DNA of 64,000 nucleotides from JANSWY01 sp965228955 (GTDB taxonomy: Bacteria > Bacteroidota > Bacteroidia > Cytophagales > Cyclobacteriaceae): the NCBI GenBank assembly GCA_965228955.1, contig OZ245848.1, forward strand, positions 6,262,001 through 6,326,000, given 5' to 3'. The notes beneath the pieces were generated by a model that saw nothing but the letters and a program-made list of their open reading frames with translations, did no database searches and was not told the DNA's origin. Made by a program: the position numbers and the translations under genes. This document shows positions 9,901-16,886 of the stretch, one piece after another. The first letter of the stretch is position 1; every line of letters begins with the position of its first letter.

Positions 9901-11364
9901 AGTGGAAATTATACTGGAGGGTTTGATGGTAATGACATTGAGGTTTTAACAGGTGTTACTGTTACGGTAACTTCCGGGAATACAGCTGACATTGCTGGAG
10001 ACGTGAATAATCAAGGATCCATTGTTGTTGAGTCGGGAGCTACTCTGTTGACTTATGAAACAGGAATAGTCTCTGGTAACAACATTACTATTCAGAGAAA
10101 CACAAGATATTCTGATGGTAAATACAGTTTTGTAGGATCTCCAGTTGAGCAGAACGCTTCAGTCACTGGATCTGACTTGGGAAGCTTTGTCTATAAATAC
10201 GATGAATCTGTTTCATGGGGAAGTAATGAAGGTTTAGACAGATGGGTCAGCGCTTCTGCTGATGAACTTGTTCCAGGGCAAGGTTATACACAAGCGTATC
10301 AACAGCTTATTGAATTCTCTGGAGTTCCCAATACTGGTTCTGTGGCTTACAATGGCACATATACCGGGACATATAATGATGGTACAAATGAAAGTACGGA
10401 GGGTTGGAATTTAGTCGCTAACCCTTATGCAGCTGCTATTAATGTTTCAGATTTCCTAACTGAAAACACGAATAACACCGGTGCGGTATATTTCTGGGAT
10501 GATAACGGATCAGATATCGAAAGAGGAGACAATGCTGACTATGTGGTTGCGAATGGTATCGCCGCTACGAATACTACACCTGCCGGAGGAGAGTCCAGAT
10601 ATAATCTGCATATTGGTTCTGCTCAGGGCTTCTTTGTGCAATTGGCTAGTGATATCGATACAGATGTAACATTTACTGAGGCAATGAGAGTATCGGGTAA
10701 TAACGGTGATGGAGCATTTTTCAGAACTGAAAGTGTGCCATTGACAAGATTGAATCTGACCTCTAACAATGGCTTGTTTAAGCAAGCTGTAATTGGATGG
10801 GTAGAAGAAGCTTCATCTAATATTGATAGACGGTTTGATGCCCCAATCTTTGATGCAACTCTACCTGCCAGTGTATACACAGTTAAAAACAAACAGGCCT
10901 TGGCAATTCAGGGAGCCAGTTTATCAGATGAGATGGTTTCCGTCGGGGTGAACATTCCAGAAAATGGAGTCTATTCAATATCGGTTGAGCTTGAGGATCA
11001 TGAGTCTACCACAATTCTATGGGATAAATTGACTGATACAAAAATTGATATTACACATGAAGCATACGAATTCAGTTCTCAGGAAGGAATCTTCACAGAT
11101 AGGTTTGTAATCTTGAAGGAATCAGTAATAACAGGTTCAGCGTTGAGCCTATCCGAATCAGTTGTTTATTCTTACCAAAATCAAGTCTTTATTAAGAATG
11201 TTGAAGGGTTGTCTGTAGACTATCAGATCTTTTCGCTAAAAGGTGATAAAGTATGGTCTGGTAAAGTAGAAGGAAGCAGAGAGTTGCTGTTGAATGTTCC
11301 TGAAGGAATATACATGGTGACGGATGGTGCAACTTCTTGGAAAATTCTTCTTAATAACAATTAA
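3913..11364 (+). CDS. Giant multidomain T9SS-type surface protein (beta-propeller, cadherin-like repeats, beta-helix)
   Basis: 2483 residues from the ATG at 3913; the longer frame begins with TTG at 3901. A signal peptide (residues 1-25, ending TTARA) leads to 13-14 repeats of about 48 residues at 45-700. Their core is VYVGGxFTSIGG...R...A...TGxxTSWNP, a propeller-like module. Next come one cadherin-like repeat (703-805), a short repeat-type domain, a parallel beta-helix (about 895-1240) and six cadherin-like repeats of about 100 residues (1371-1973), each with GTGDDDN-type acidic calcium-site sequence. From about 1975 follows the C-terminal module shared with the proteins ending at 38189 and 56461, including RNTRYSDGKYS and NPYAAAINVSDF. 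The last 70 residues look like a T9SS sorting domain (GIYMV...WKILLNNN). A surface adhesin or sheath role is inferred. A 55-codon partner gene follows after 18 nt. Confidence 0.9.
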   Translation: MKQFLSKLLKHTFLLLLVCTTARAQDVLSNFENFQSDGTINTMAIDEANDILYVGGNFSYIGQMARNGAALSTSGTLVSNYPEINGTVRAVIPDGSGGFYIGGDFSEVGGLARTRLAQINSSGQVTSWDPSCNGIVYDLALYGGNVYIAGSFSQINGYSRAAIASVDGTTGDLTTWAPQSDSPVIDLEVSGSTLYVGGSFLSIGGQTRSRIAAFDLTTGKITSWNPGTINQGIRAITVQNGNVYIGGFFTSVDGTARNYAASISASTGALTSWNPSANSTVYTLASTSSTIYVGGAFTSIGGSSRSRIASFNESDGALKTWNPGASSNVQSFYLDGNTLYVAGVFGLIAGESRPGSAAFSTVTGLLSQSYLPSGFAGYYGIAASGSNVFLAGYSSGIGGTPRENLAAIDLTTGLVTSWDPSADNYVNDIELSETTVYVGGAFDNVGGATRNIIAELDKTTGNATSWDPNMSGSQVQKILFNKTHVLVGGSFTLVDGVTRNYLAGINVSDGSATSWNPDANTQIYDIEFTGKGTVFVGGDFTTIAGVTRNRLAEISLSTGLATSWDPNVNNRVRNMDLDSDGNLYIVGTFTSVGSDTRNRIAAIDPSSGLATSWNPNANNTVNNINIVDDVIYAVGYFTSIAGTSKSRAAAINRDGTLTSWDITSNNLVNAVLNYDYNTILGGSSFTGSNGLVYYGTFFVDRANGPALAVTLDSYSVPENSPVNTLVATLSSQDDAGDTHTYSLVSGHGDTDNAQFTVVGDEVFTAAEFDFEDDAYKNIRVSSTDNNGNVKEQLFLISVTDVIETGNDILSFSFQEGNGLIDIDTVNHIVKIDAGDGVDRSSLTPDITVSSGATVSPLTGVAQNFSGNVTYTVTAEDGTTQDWTIDAMGSLPGGTYYVKSGGDFTTLKRFMDRVNADGIAGDIIAEISGDQDSNPSVAFVFYNHLGQDQYSITLKADDTASPFELTDPLRLYGTKNFHVDGGDKMTIPSVLLSRLTETDNSKNITISNSIISGAIAPYWADDVVIDGNTFTPVAATTSLHARRIYMDNGENSNITISNNLIYFDQTFNVSSSQSSTTAISASQDVGGYLRVFNNVIHLNPQSASNQYGVQVSYPTGDLEIYNNTIYIEGSNVDYGTYAVGIYVGNSGQPTNSLKIKNNLIHLNPLLKPVSYNLGIWYYNTAIPTVEIDANNITYTTLGSSSEGFMRVGSTHYNAANEETMYSLFGTTTTEPNFTDAANLDFTLTGSSLSEADLRGVPVPYATEDYNGTTRSTSAPSKGAFESPNNITDITGISFTGQSGDETIDKVNAEVTAQVPYGTDVSAVAVDVSVFAGADVSPASGSTQDFSSGGVTYTVTAENSDTRDWTINLVPQNDAPTDITLSNSTINENAGPFASVGNFSTTDLNVGQTHTYTLVAGTGDDDNATFSIAGANLRAFGSLNYEAKDTYTIRVQTDDGAGGLYEEAMTITVNNVWEAPSDISITNFQLADENNAINDELFTLSTTDPDNGETYTYTLVAGTGDDDNASFSISGDKILAQDFFNHEVKDSYTIRVETDDNNGFQFEKSFTILINDLNDDPTEVQISSSSILEGNSINDVVGTLSTVDEDDTDTHVYSLVSGTGSAGNASFNINGNELRASAVFDYETADSWVIRVRTDDQNGGIHDEVIFIDITNDPEAPTDISLSANTIAENNSVSDVIGNLTTTDPDNGETYTYTLVAGTGDDDNASFTISGDELQAGISFDHETKDTYSIRVRTDDGNSNQFEKSFAVTVSDINEAPTDIMLSSNEILEGNSVNDIIGSLSSTDDDADTHVYSLVSGAGDDDNASFNVSGSNLQASEVFDFETANSYSIRLRTDDQNGGIYEEVFSISITNDPEAPTDILLSANSILENNSVGDAIGTLSTTDPDNGETFTYSLVTGTGDDDNTSFSIVGDELRAAEQFDFETKSSYSVRIETNDGNGGTYEEAFSISISDEDPETVEWDGASWSNGSGPTSSDPVLFSGNYTGGFDGNDIEVLTGVTVTVTSGNTADIAGDVNNQGSIVVESGATLLTYETGIVSGNNITIQRNTRYSDGKYSFVGSPVEQNASVTGSDLGSFVYKYDESVSWGSNEGLDRWVSASADELVPGQGYTQAYQQLIEFSGVPNTGSVAYNGTYTGTYNDGTNESTEGWNLVANPYAAAINVSDFLTENTNNTGAVYFWDDNGSDIERGDNADYVVANGIAATNTTPAGGESRYNLHIGSAQGFFVQLASDIDTDVTFTEAMRVSGNNGDGAFFRTESVPLTRLNLTSNNGLFKQAVIGWVEEASSNIDRRFDAPIFDATLPASVYTVKNKQALAIQGASLSDEMVSVGVNIPENGVYSISVELEDHESTTILWDKLTDTKIDITHEAYEFSSQEGIFTDRFVILKESVITGSALSLSESVVYSYQNQVFIKNVEGLSVDYQIFSLKGDKVWSGKVEGSRELLLNVPEGIYMVTDGATSWKILLNNN

Positions 11365-11382
11365 AATTTAAACTCCAGAAAA

Positions 11383-11550
11383 ATGAAAAATTTCAAATAT
11401 ATACTAAGCATACTTCTTTTAGTCTTAATCTATATCCCTACTTATTCACAAGGAGGACCTCCAGCAACACCAATAGATGGAGGCTTGTCTCTACTGCTAA
11501 TTGCAGGTGGTGCCTACGGATTAAAAAAACTAAATGATAGTAGAAAATAA
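11383..11550 (+). CDS. Small PID-motif sorting-signal-like membrane protein, copy 1
   Basis: 55 codons: MKNFKY, a signal-peptide core to about residue 22 (IPTYS), QGGPPATPIDGG (23-34), a hydrophobic helix LSLLLIAGGAYGL, and a basic tail KKLNDSRK. After signal cleavage only about 12 residues precede the membrane helix, so the mature product is little more than a motif, an anchor and a positive tail. This is the tripartite plan of CTERM protein-sorting signals; I recall the NCBI name PID-CTERM for such Bacteroidota proteins, unchecked. It begins 18 nt after the giant gene. Two close homologues, at 38011 and 56285, also follow large genes. Codons read cleanly and the stop is TAA. Function unknown. 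Confidence 0.85.
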   Translation: MKNFKYILSILLLVLIYIPTYSQGGPPATPIDGGLSLLLIAGGAYGLKKLNDSRK

Positions 11551-11571
11551 CCATCGTTCCAAATTTTTCCC

Positions 11572-11597
11572 AGGGGTGAGTAGCAATACTCACCTCT
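11572..11597. other. Perfect-type stem-loop with GCAA loop
   Basis: AGGGGTGAGTA / TACTCACCTCT form an 11-bp stem with one G-T pair and a GCAA (GNRA-type) loop, 22 bp after the small gene's stop. There is no T-run directly after it. It may be an mRNA 3'-end stabiliser or terminator element. Confidence 0.5.
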
Positions 11598-11654
11598 TAG
11601 TTTGAGACGATCACTAACCGCTACGGGGTATCAATTATATAGGGCATTGATATC

Positions 11655-11691
11655 CAAAAAAAATGGGCAGCTTTTGGCTGCCCATTCATTT
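11655..11691. terminator. Bidirectional terminator between surface-protein operon and hpf
   Basis: The 9-bp perfect stem ATGGGCAGC / GCTGCCCAT with a TTTTG loop has A-rich sequence before it and T-rich sequence after it. It can therefore end transcription from both the 11383 gene and the convergent hpf gene. Confidence 0.8.
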
Positions 11692-11708
11692 TTGGATTTT
11701 TTTTTGGA

Positions 11709-12011
11709 TTAATGATGTTCGTATAGTTTTTCTTTATGTTTTTTGAGTTGTCTTCTCAGCGCTTCAACTGCCTCATCAGCTGCAGCCTCAAATGAGCTTG
11801 ACTGCACCTTAGCGAACAATTGATTTCCCGGAATATTAATCTTGATTTCAACTATTTTATTCTCACGAGCTTCTCCTTTCTCCAAACGCATAAATACTTC
11901 TCCATCAATTATTCGATCAAAAAAAGTTTCTAGCTTATCAGCTTTTTTCTGTATGAAATCAAGCAATTTGATGTCTGCGTCGAAGTGAATGGAATGCATT
12001 TGTAATTTCAT
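11709..12011 (-). CDS. hpf: Ribosome hibernation-promoting factor, short form (HPF/RaiA family)
   Basis: 100 residues with the single S30AE/HPF fold: HSIHFDADIKLLDFIQKKADKLETFF, then beta strands and the closing helix SFEAAADEAVEALRRQLKKHKEKL, whose basic residues bind the ribosome. Without the C-terminal dimerisation domain of long HPF it corresponds to the short form. It acts in the cytoplasm, occupying the tRNA/mRNA channel of idle ribosomes. It sits 26 bp downstream of the xer gene and is probably co-transcribed with it and rpsU. This hpf-xerC-rpsU order is familiar in Bacteroidota. Confidence 0.92.
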   Translation of the reverse strand: MKLQMHSIHFDADIKLLDFIQKKADKLETFFDRIIDGEVFMRLEKGEARENKIVEIKINIPGNQLFAKVQSSSFEAAADEAVEALRRQLKKHKEKLYEHH

Positions 12012-12037
12012 AATTAAAATATTTAATAGTTAAACCA

Positions 12038-12910
12038 TTAGGCCTTTGGGTGAGCCTGCTCAAAGACAGATTTCAACTTCTCCAACGAATTGTGAGTGTA
12101 AACCTGAGTAGCGGCAAGACTTGTGTGTCCCAATAGGTCCTTTACTGAATTTAAATCTGCACCCTTGTTTAGTAAGTGGGTAGCAAACGTATGTCTTAAA
12201 ACGTGCGGGCTTTTTTTACTTTGAGTCGTAATCAGACTTAAGTATTTCTTTACCACCCGATAAACCAACATCGGATAAGCAGGTGCTCCTTCCGTTGTTA
12301 ATATTAAAAAATCTAAACTTTTATCGGTTGTCATGGTATCCCTCACAGTGATGTAGTTCTTAATGTATTTAACGAGATTTTCGTTAATAGGGATGACTCT
12401 TTCCTTGTTTCTTTTTCCTAAAACTTTAATTGAGTGATCATAAAAATTTATTTGAGAAATTTTAAGCCCAATTAGCTCGGATAGTCGAATGCCACTGCCA
12501 TATAAAAGCTCTATAATCAATTGATCTCTCTTGCCTTCAAAAGAGTCTTCAAACTCCAGGTGATCTAGCAATTGCGTGATCTCACTTTCCTTAATGAACT
12601 GTGGTAATTTGGATTCGGTTTTTAATGGCTTAAGTCTTTCGGTGGGGTTTTTACTTATAATTTCTCTGGAAAGAAGAAACTTGTAGAAAGACTTCAGGGT
12701 AGCCAACTTCCTGTTGATGCTTCTTGCAGAAGTACCGGATTCTGATAAATGAATAATCCAGGACCTGATGTCGTGATGACTCAAATCCTGGATTTCAATA
12801 TGATCTTCTATAAAATTTTCTAATTGATTTAGGTCATTCTCGTACGATTTTAAAGTGTGCTCACTATATCTTTTCTCGTACTGGGCGAACCGAAGAAATG
12901 ACTCTATCAT
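12038..12910 (-). CDS. xerC: Tyrosine recombinase, XerC/XerD-type
   Basis: 290 residues, the usual length for Xer recombinases. The N-terminal SAM-like DNA-binding domain covers about 1-90. The catalytic domain shows R142 (GSGIRLSEL), K166 region (LGKRNKER), H236 and R239 (HVLRH), H262 (LLGHTS) and the nucleophile Y271 (TQVYTH), so the enzyme looks intact. Xer proteins resolve chromosome dimers at dif near the divisome. The housekeeping neighbours hpf and rpsU, and the lack of any att-like repeats or cargo, speak for the cellular Xer rather than a mobile-element integrase. XerC versus XerD cannot be decided from sequence alone. Confidence 0.88.
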   Translation of the reverse strand: MIESFLRFAQYEKRYSEHTLKSYENDLNQLENFIEDHIEIQDLSHHDIRSWIIHLSESGTSARSINRKLATLKSFYKFLLSREIISKNPTERLKPLKTESKLPQFIKESEITQLLDHLEFEDSFEGKRDQLIIELLYGSGIRLSELIGLKISQINFYDHSIKVLGKRNKERVIPINENLVKYIKNYITVRDTMTTDKSLDFLILTTEGAPAYPMLVYRVVKKYLSLITTQSKKSPHVLRHTFATHLLNKGADLNSVKDLLGHTSLAATQVYTHNSLEKLKSVFEQAHPKA

Positions 12911-12977
12911 ATGGTATTCTTCTAAAGGGTGAAGAATACTAACTTAATCAATTATAAAGACTTATGATAGTCAGGAA

Positions 12978-13172
12978 TTAATTATTTTCCTGGTCTCTCA
13001 TTTTTTGTCTGTAAGCTGCTTTGATAACTTCAGTTCTTCTTGTAACAGAAGGTTTTGTGAAATGAGATCTCTCTCTTAATTCTCTAAGAACACCAGTTTT
13101 TTCGAACTTCTTCTTAAATCTTTTAAGAGCCTTATCAATTGATTCGTTTTCTTTTACATTAACAATGATCAT
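12978..13172 (-). CDS. rpsU: 30S ribosomal protein S21
   Basis: 64 residues, typical of bS21: it begins MIIVNVKENESIDKALKRFK and continues with the basic FEKTGVLRELRER stretch and a C-terminal basic helix. It is a component of the small ribosomal subunit that acts in initiation; in Bacteroidota it sits near the anti-Shine-Dalgarno end of 16S rRNA. It is likely the first gene of an rpsU-xerC-hpf unit, with a good promoter just upstream. Confidence 0.96.
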   Translation of the reverse strand: MIIVNVKENESIDKALKRFKKKFEKTGVLRELRERSHFTKPSVTRRTEVIKAAYRQKMRDQENN

Positions 13173-13210
13173 AATCTGCTAAGTCTTTATATTAATTTTT
13201 TTAGAGGGCG

Positions 13211-13241
13211 CAAATATAATGATAAAATTTATTAACCCGAA
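13211..13241 (-). promoter_or_regulatory. Promoter for rpsU-xerC-hpf
   Basis: On the minus strand the -7 box is TATATTTG (13211-13218) and, 19 bp upstream, TTCG (13238-13241) is one base from the TTTG -33 consensus. The start codon is 39 bp downstream. Confidence 0.6.
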
Positions 13242-13288
13242 AACTAATTCTTTAGATTATTAAGAAATAATTTCCGGGTTTTTCTCAG

Positions 13289-14452
13289 TTACTTTAGTAT
13301 TGATCTGGATATTACCAGTTTTTGGATCTCTGAAGTTCCTTCTCCAATCGTACAAAGCTTTGCGTCTCTGTAATATTTTTCGGCAGGGTATTCTTTAGTA
13401 TATCCATATCCACCAAATATTTGAACCCCGTCATTTGCTACTTCTACAGCAATTTCAGAGGCATACAGTTTTGCCATAGCGCCTTCTGTATTTACGCTAA
13501 GCCCTTTATTTTTTCTATCGGCTGCATCAAAGGTCATCAATTTAGCTCCATGTACTTTAGTTGCCATTTCAGCTAATTTGAAGCTTATTCCCTGGAAACT
13601 TGAAATAGGCTTATTAAACTGATGTCTTTCTTTAGAATACTGGATAGCAGCGTTTAAAGCGCCCTCTGCAATTCCGCAACTAAGAGCGGCAATTGAAATT
13701 CTACCTCCATCCAATACTTTTAACGATTGAACAAAACCTTCACCAACTTCTCCTAGAATATTGTCTTTGTGCACTCTGCAGTCTTCAAAGATAAGTTCAG
13801 TGGTTTCGGAAGCTCTCATTCCTAGTTTATTTTCCTTTCTTCCAGCAGAAAACCCAGGTGTCCCCTTTTCAATAGCAAATGCCGTCATACCATGAGAGTC
13901 TCCAACTTCTCCGGTTCTGGCAATTACCACGGCAATATCTGATGATTTACCATGTGTAATGAAGTTTTTGGCTCCATTTAATACGTAGTAATCTCCATCT
14001 TGAACGGCTGTGGTCTTCATGTTTCCGGCATCTGATCCAGTATTTGGTTCAGTAAGACCCCATGCTCCAATCCATTCCGCTGTAGCTAACTTGGGTAACC
14101 ACTTTTGTTTTTGGGATTCATTAGCAAACTGAAGGATGTGGCCAGTACACAGAGAATTGTGGGCTGCAACTGATAAACCGATTGCTCCATCAATTTTAGC
14201 CACCTCAATAATTGCAGTTACATATTCATGATAACCAAATCCGGATCCTCCGTATTCCTGAGGCACTAAGACCCCCATAATACCTAATTCTCCAAATTTC
14301 TTGAATAGGTCAATAGGGAATGTTTGGTCCTCGTCCCATTGCATTTTGTAAGGTTCAATCTCCTTTGCACCGAAATCTCGAATCATTTCTGCGATCATGC
14401 GTTGGTTTTCTTTGGTCTGCATGATGTCGTCAGCTTCTAGTACTTCACTCAT
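13289..14452 (-). CDS. Acyl-CoA dehydrogenase
   Basis: 387 residues, the common length for short/branched-chain acyl-CoA dehydrogenases. The N-terminal helical domain, the FAD-contacting WGLTEPNTGSDAGNMKTTA, and the C-terminal QIFGGYGYTKEYPAEKYYRDA followed by the catalytic-base region IGEGTSEIQ are all present. It oxidises acyl-CoA to the 2-enoyl-CoA with FAD, passing electrons to ETF, in fatty-acid or branched-chain amino-acid breakdown. The chain-length specificity cannot be read from the sequence. It stands alone, divergent from ugd. Confidence 0.93.
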   Translation of the reverse strand: MSEVLEADDIMQTKENQRMIAEMIRDFGAKEIEPYKMQWDEDQTFPIDLFKKFGELGIMGVLVPQEYGGSGFGYHEYVTAIIEVAKIDGAIGLSVAAHNSLCTGHILQFANESQKQKWLPKLATAEWIGAWGLTEPNTGSDAGNMKTTAVQDGDYYVLNGAKNFITHGKSSDIAVVIARTGEVGDSHGMTAFAIEKGTPGFSAGRKENKLGMRASETTELIFEDCRVHKDNILGEVGEGFVQSLKVLDGGRISIAALSCGIAEGALNAAIQYSKERHQFNKPISSFQGISFKLAEMATKVHGAKLMTFDAADRKNKGLSVNTEGAMAKLYASEIAVEVANDGVQIFGGYGYTKEYPAEKYYRDAKLCTIGEGTSEIQKLVISRSILK

Positions 14453-14475
14453 TTTTTATTGGGTTGTTGTTACTG

Positions 14476-14483
14476 CAAAATTA
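14476..14483 (-). promoter_or_regulatory. Putative -7 box for acyl-CoA dehydrogenase
   Basis: TAATTTTG on the minus strand lies 24 bp before the start codon. The nearest TTG upstream is 23 bp away, longer than the usual spacing. Confidence 0.4.
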
Positions 14484-14522
14484 AAATATCCTTTCATATT
14501 AACTATCAACCCAACTGAATCG

Positions 14523-14554
14523 TTGTGTATCTGGGCAAAAAAAGATTAGTTTTG
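14523..14554 (+). promoter_or_regulatory. Promoter for UDP-glucose dehydrogenase
   Basis: TAGTTTTG (14547-14554) matches TAnnTTTG, with TTG at 14523-14525, 21 bp upstream. The start codon is at 14584. Confidence 0.5.
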
Positions 14555-14583
14555 CGCATTCAAAAATGAATTGATATTAAAAA

Positions 14584-15891
14584 ATGAAAATAGCTGTCGT
14601 AGGGACCGGGTATGTAGGTCTAGTTTCTGGAACATGTTTCGCTGAAACGGGAAATCACGTTACTTGTATTGATATTGACGAGAAAAAAGTTGCCAAACTT
14701 AAATCTGGTCAAATTCCAATTTACGAACCAGGCTTAGATGTCCTTTTTGATAGAAATATTCGTCAAGGTAGACTTGAGTTTACAACTGATTTGAAAGAAG
14801 GGATAGAAGGAGCTAAAATCATTTTCCTTGCGCTTCCAACTCCTCCAGGAGAAGATGGCTCTGCAGATCTTCAATATGTATTGAGAGTTGCTGAAGACCT
14901 AGGTCCATTATTGAAGGAATACACAATCATTGTTGATAAGAGCACCGTTCCAGTTGGAACTGCAGAGAAAGTAAAGGAGAAGGTTGCTCTTAACGCCAAG
15001 GTAGATTTTGATGTAGTTTCAAATCCGGAATTCCTAAGAGAGGGAGTGGCAGTGGACGACTTCATGAAACCTGACAGGGTGGTAGTTGGAGTTGAGACAG
15101 AAAAGGCGCAAAAGGTAATGGAAACACTTTATGGGCCATATGTTCGTCAGGGAAATCCAATAATCTTTATGGATATTAGATCTGCGGAACTTACAAAGTA
15201 TGCCGCAAATTCATTCTTAGCGACTAAAATCACTTTTATGAATGAAATCGCGAACCTTTGTGAAAAGCTAGGAGCAGATGTGGATGCCGTTAGAAGAGGT
15301 GTAGGAACTGATTCTAGGATTGGTAAGAGATTTTTATTCGCAGGAATTGGATATGGAGGGAGCTGTTTCCCAAAAGATGTTCAGGCTTTAGCTAAATCAG
15401 CAACTGATGTGGAGTATGACTTCAAAATTCTAAAATCAGTAATGGACATCAATGCAGGTCAGAAACTGAAGTTGGTTGATAAGATTGAGGCACATTATGG
15501 TAAAGACCTGAGTGGCAAAACATTTGCAATGTGGGGATTAGCATTTAAACCATATACTGATGATATCAGAGAGGCTCCTGCGTTGTATAATATTGAAGAA
15601 CTTGTTTCTAGAGGAGCTAAAATCAAGGCTTATGATCCTGAGGCAATGGAGAATGTAAAAGGTGTTATAGGCGATAAGATAGAATTCGCAAAAGACGAAT
15701 ACGATGCTGCAGAGGGTGCTGATGCATTGCTTATAATGACTGAATGGCCTGTATTCAGAACTCCTGAATTCAAAAAGCTGGAAACACTTCTAAAAGAAAA
15801 GGTAATTTTCGATGGTAGAAACCTTTACGAACTGGATAATATCAGCAGCTTAGGCTTTAAATATTACAGCATTGGTCGTGAGGTAGTATAA
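14584..15891 (+). CDS. ugd: UDP-glucose 6-dehydrogenase
   Basis: 435 residues. The N-terminal Rossmann motif VVGTGYVGLVSG binds NAD; the catalytic cysteine is about C261 in GYGGSCFPKD; the C-terminal UDP-binding domain contains WGLAFKPYTDDIREAPAL. It oxidises UDP-glucose to UDP-glucuronate in two steps, feeding exopolysaccharide or cell-wall sugar synthesis. It is monocistronic here, with its own promoter and terminator; no other polysaccharide genes are adjacent. Confidence 0.95.
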   Translation: MKIAVVGTGYVGLVSGTCFAETGNHVTCIDIDEKKVAKLKSGQIPIYEPGLDVLFDRNIRQGRLEFTTDLKEGIEGAKIIFLALPTPPGEDGSADLQYVLRVAEDLGPLLKEYTIIVDKSTVPVGTAEKVKEKVALNAKVDFDVVSNPEFLREGVAVDDFMKPDRVVVGVETEKAQKVMETLYGPYVRQGNPIIFMDIRSAELTKYAANSFLATKITFMNEIANLCEKLGADVDAVRRGVGTDSRIGKRFLFAGIGYGGSCFPKDVQALAKSATDVEYDFKILKSVMDINAGQKLKLVDKIEAHYGKDLSGKTFAMWGLAFKPYTDDIREAPALYNIEELVSRGAKIKAYDPEAMENVKGVIGDKIEFAKDEYDAAEGADALLIMTEWPVFRTPEFKKLETLLKEKVIFDGRNLYELDNISSLGFKYYSIGREVV

Positions 15892-15910
15892 AATCTTAGA
15901 TCTTAAAGAA

Positions 15911-15947
15911 AAAGCAGTGCTTCCATGTGGAGGCGCTGCTTTTTTTG
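15911..15947 (+). terminator. Rho-independent terminator after ugd
   Basis: A 14-bp stem with two G-T pairs (AAAGCAGTGCTTCC / GGAGGCGCTGCTTT), an ATGT loop and seven T. The A-rich left side could also serve the convergent DUF547 gene. Confidence 0.88.
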
Positions 15948-16724
15948 TTATTGTTTATTCAAAGTCCATCTATATTCAAGATGGGTGATCTTAGTTGATT
16001 TCGAGATTTTGGTATTTGAATACTTATTGATGAATTCCACAAGGCTCTGATCCTTGGTAAAATCCCCTTTGTACCAACTAAATAATTTAGACAGTTCTGC
16101 TTTCTTCGCAGTAATCTTATTCCTTTTTGTGTCATTTACGAACGAAATTGTCTGTTCCTCAAGTTGGGTATCCAATTTACTCGCCGCATAAGCTTCATTT
16201 CTCAAGACTGGACATGAATAAGATGCGCAATTAACAGCAAAATGTATTCGTGGTTCATTAAACCTTTCACGAATGATACCATGTTCGATATTATTCAGGT
16301 CGAGCTTTTCGCCCCCTATTTCTATAAACTTGATGTCCCATGGAGAATTAACAAATGGGACCTGAATTTTGCTTCCAATATCTCTAATGCTGTTAACAGG
16401 GTAATACTGAAGTATTAAATCAATAGTAAAAGCATTGTAAGCATTGATCCAATAAGCTAATTTTTCGTCACTACTCCAGTTGTCATTTGGAGCATTGTCC
16501 TTAAGTAACTCCAAATATTGGTTTAATTTATCTCTCTCCGACTTGAAACCTTCATAATTAACCCAACCTTCAGCATCGACATATTTTTTTAATAAATCGT
16601 CAAAAATTTCATGACTAATTGGTTCTGAAGCTTCATTTACCGGATTTGGACTGGCACATCCCAAAGCAACACTTAAAAATATCCCTGCAATAAAATTCAT
16701 TGTATTCAGATTTAGTTTGAACAT
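15948..16724 (-). CDS. DUF547 domain lipoprotein
   Basis: About 258 residues from the ATG at 16724. I chose this start because it gives the signal peptide a basic residue (MFKLNLN) before the lipobox VALGCASP; ATGs at 16730 and 16700 are alternatives. The DUF547 core is clear: NYEGFKSERDKLNQYL, KLAYWINAYNAFTIDLIL, and HFAVNCASYSCPVLR with the paired cysteines. DUF547 proteins are exported or membrane-associated and of unknown biochemical role, perhaps cysteine-protease-like. It converges on ugd. Confidence 0.85.
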   Translation of the reverse strand: MFKLNLNTMNFIAGIFLSVALGCASPNPVNEASEPISHEIFDDLLKKYVDAEGWVNYEGFKSERDKLNQYLELLKDNAPNDNWSSDEKLAYWINAYNAFTIDLILQYYPVNSIRDIGSKIQVPFVNSPWDIKFIEIGGEKLDLNNIEHGIIRERFNEPRIHFAVNCASYSCPVLRNEAYAASKLDTQLEEQTISFVNDTKRNKITAKKAELSKLFSWYKGDFTKDQSLVEFINKYSNTKISKSTKITHLEYRWTLNKQ

Positions 16725-16744
16725 AGTCATTATACACAATAGTG

Positions 16745-16785
16745 ATCCAGATAGTTTGGCATAATTACCATGCCGTCATCTGGGT
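16745..16785. other. Nested inverted repeat between divergent genes
   Basis: Outer arms ATCCAGAT / ATCTGGGT (one G-T pair) enclose inner arms GGCAT / ATGCC. It lies 21 bp upstream of the DUF547 gene and about 100 bp before the antiporter gene, so it could be an operator or a leader hairpin. I recognise no known regulator site. Confidence 0.35.
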
Positions 16786-16886
16786 GACAACAAAATTTTA
16801 TTCAAAGATTATTCCAAAAATGATATAACTTAAAACAAACGGGTTATTTTTAGGATTAGTCCAAATCATAATCTACTTGGAATTCT

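Noticed and set aside
12038..12910. Integrase of a mobile element
   Set aside because: Length, full catalytic set and neighbours (rpsU, hpf) fit the chromosomal Xer recombinase. No flanking repeats or cargo were found.
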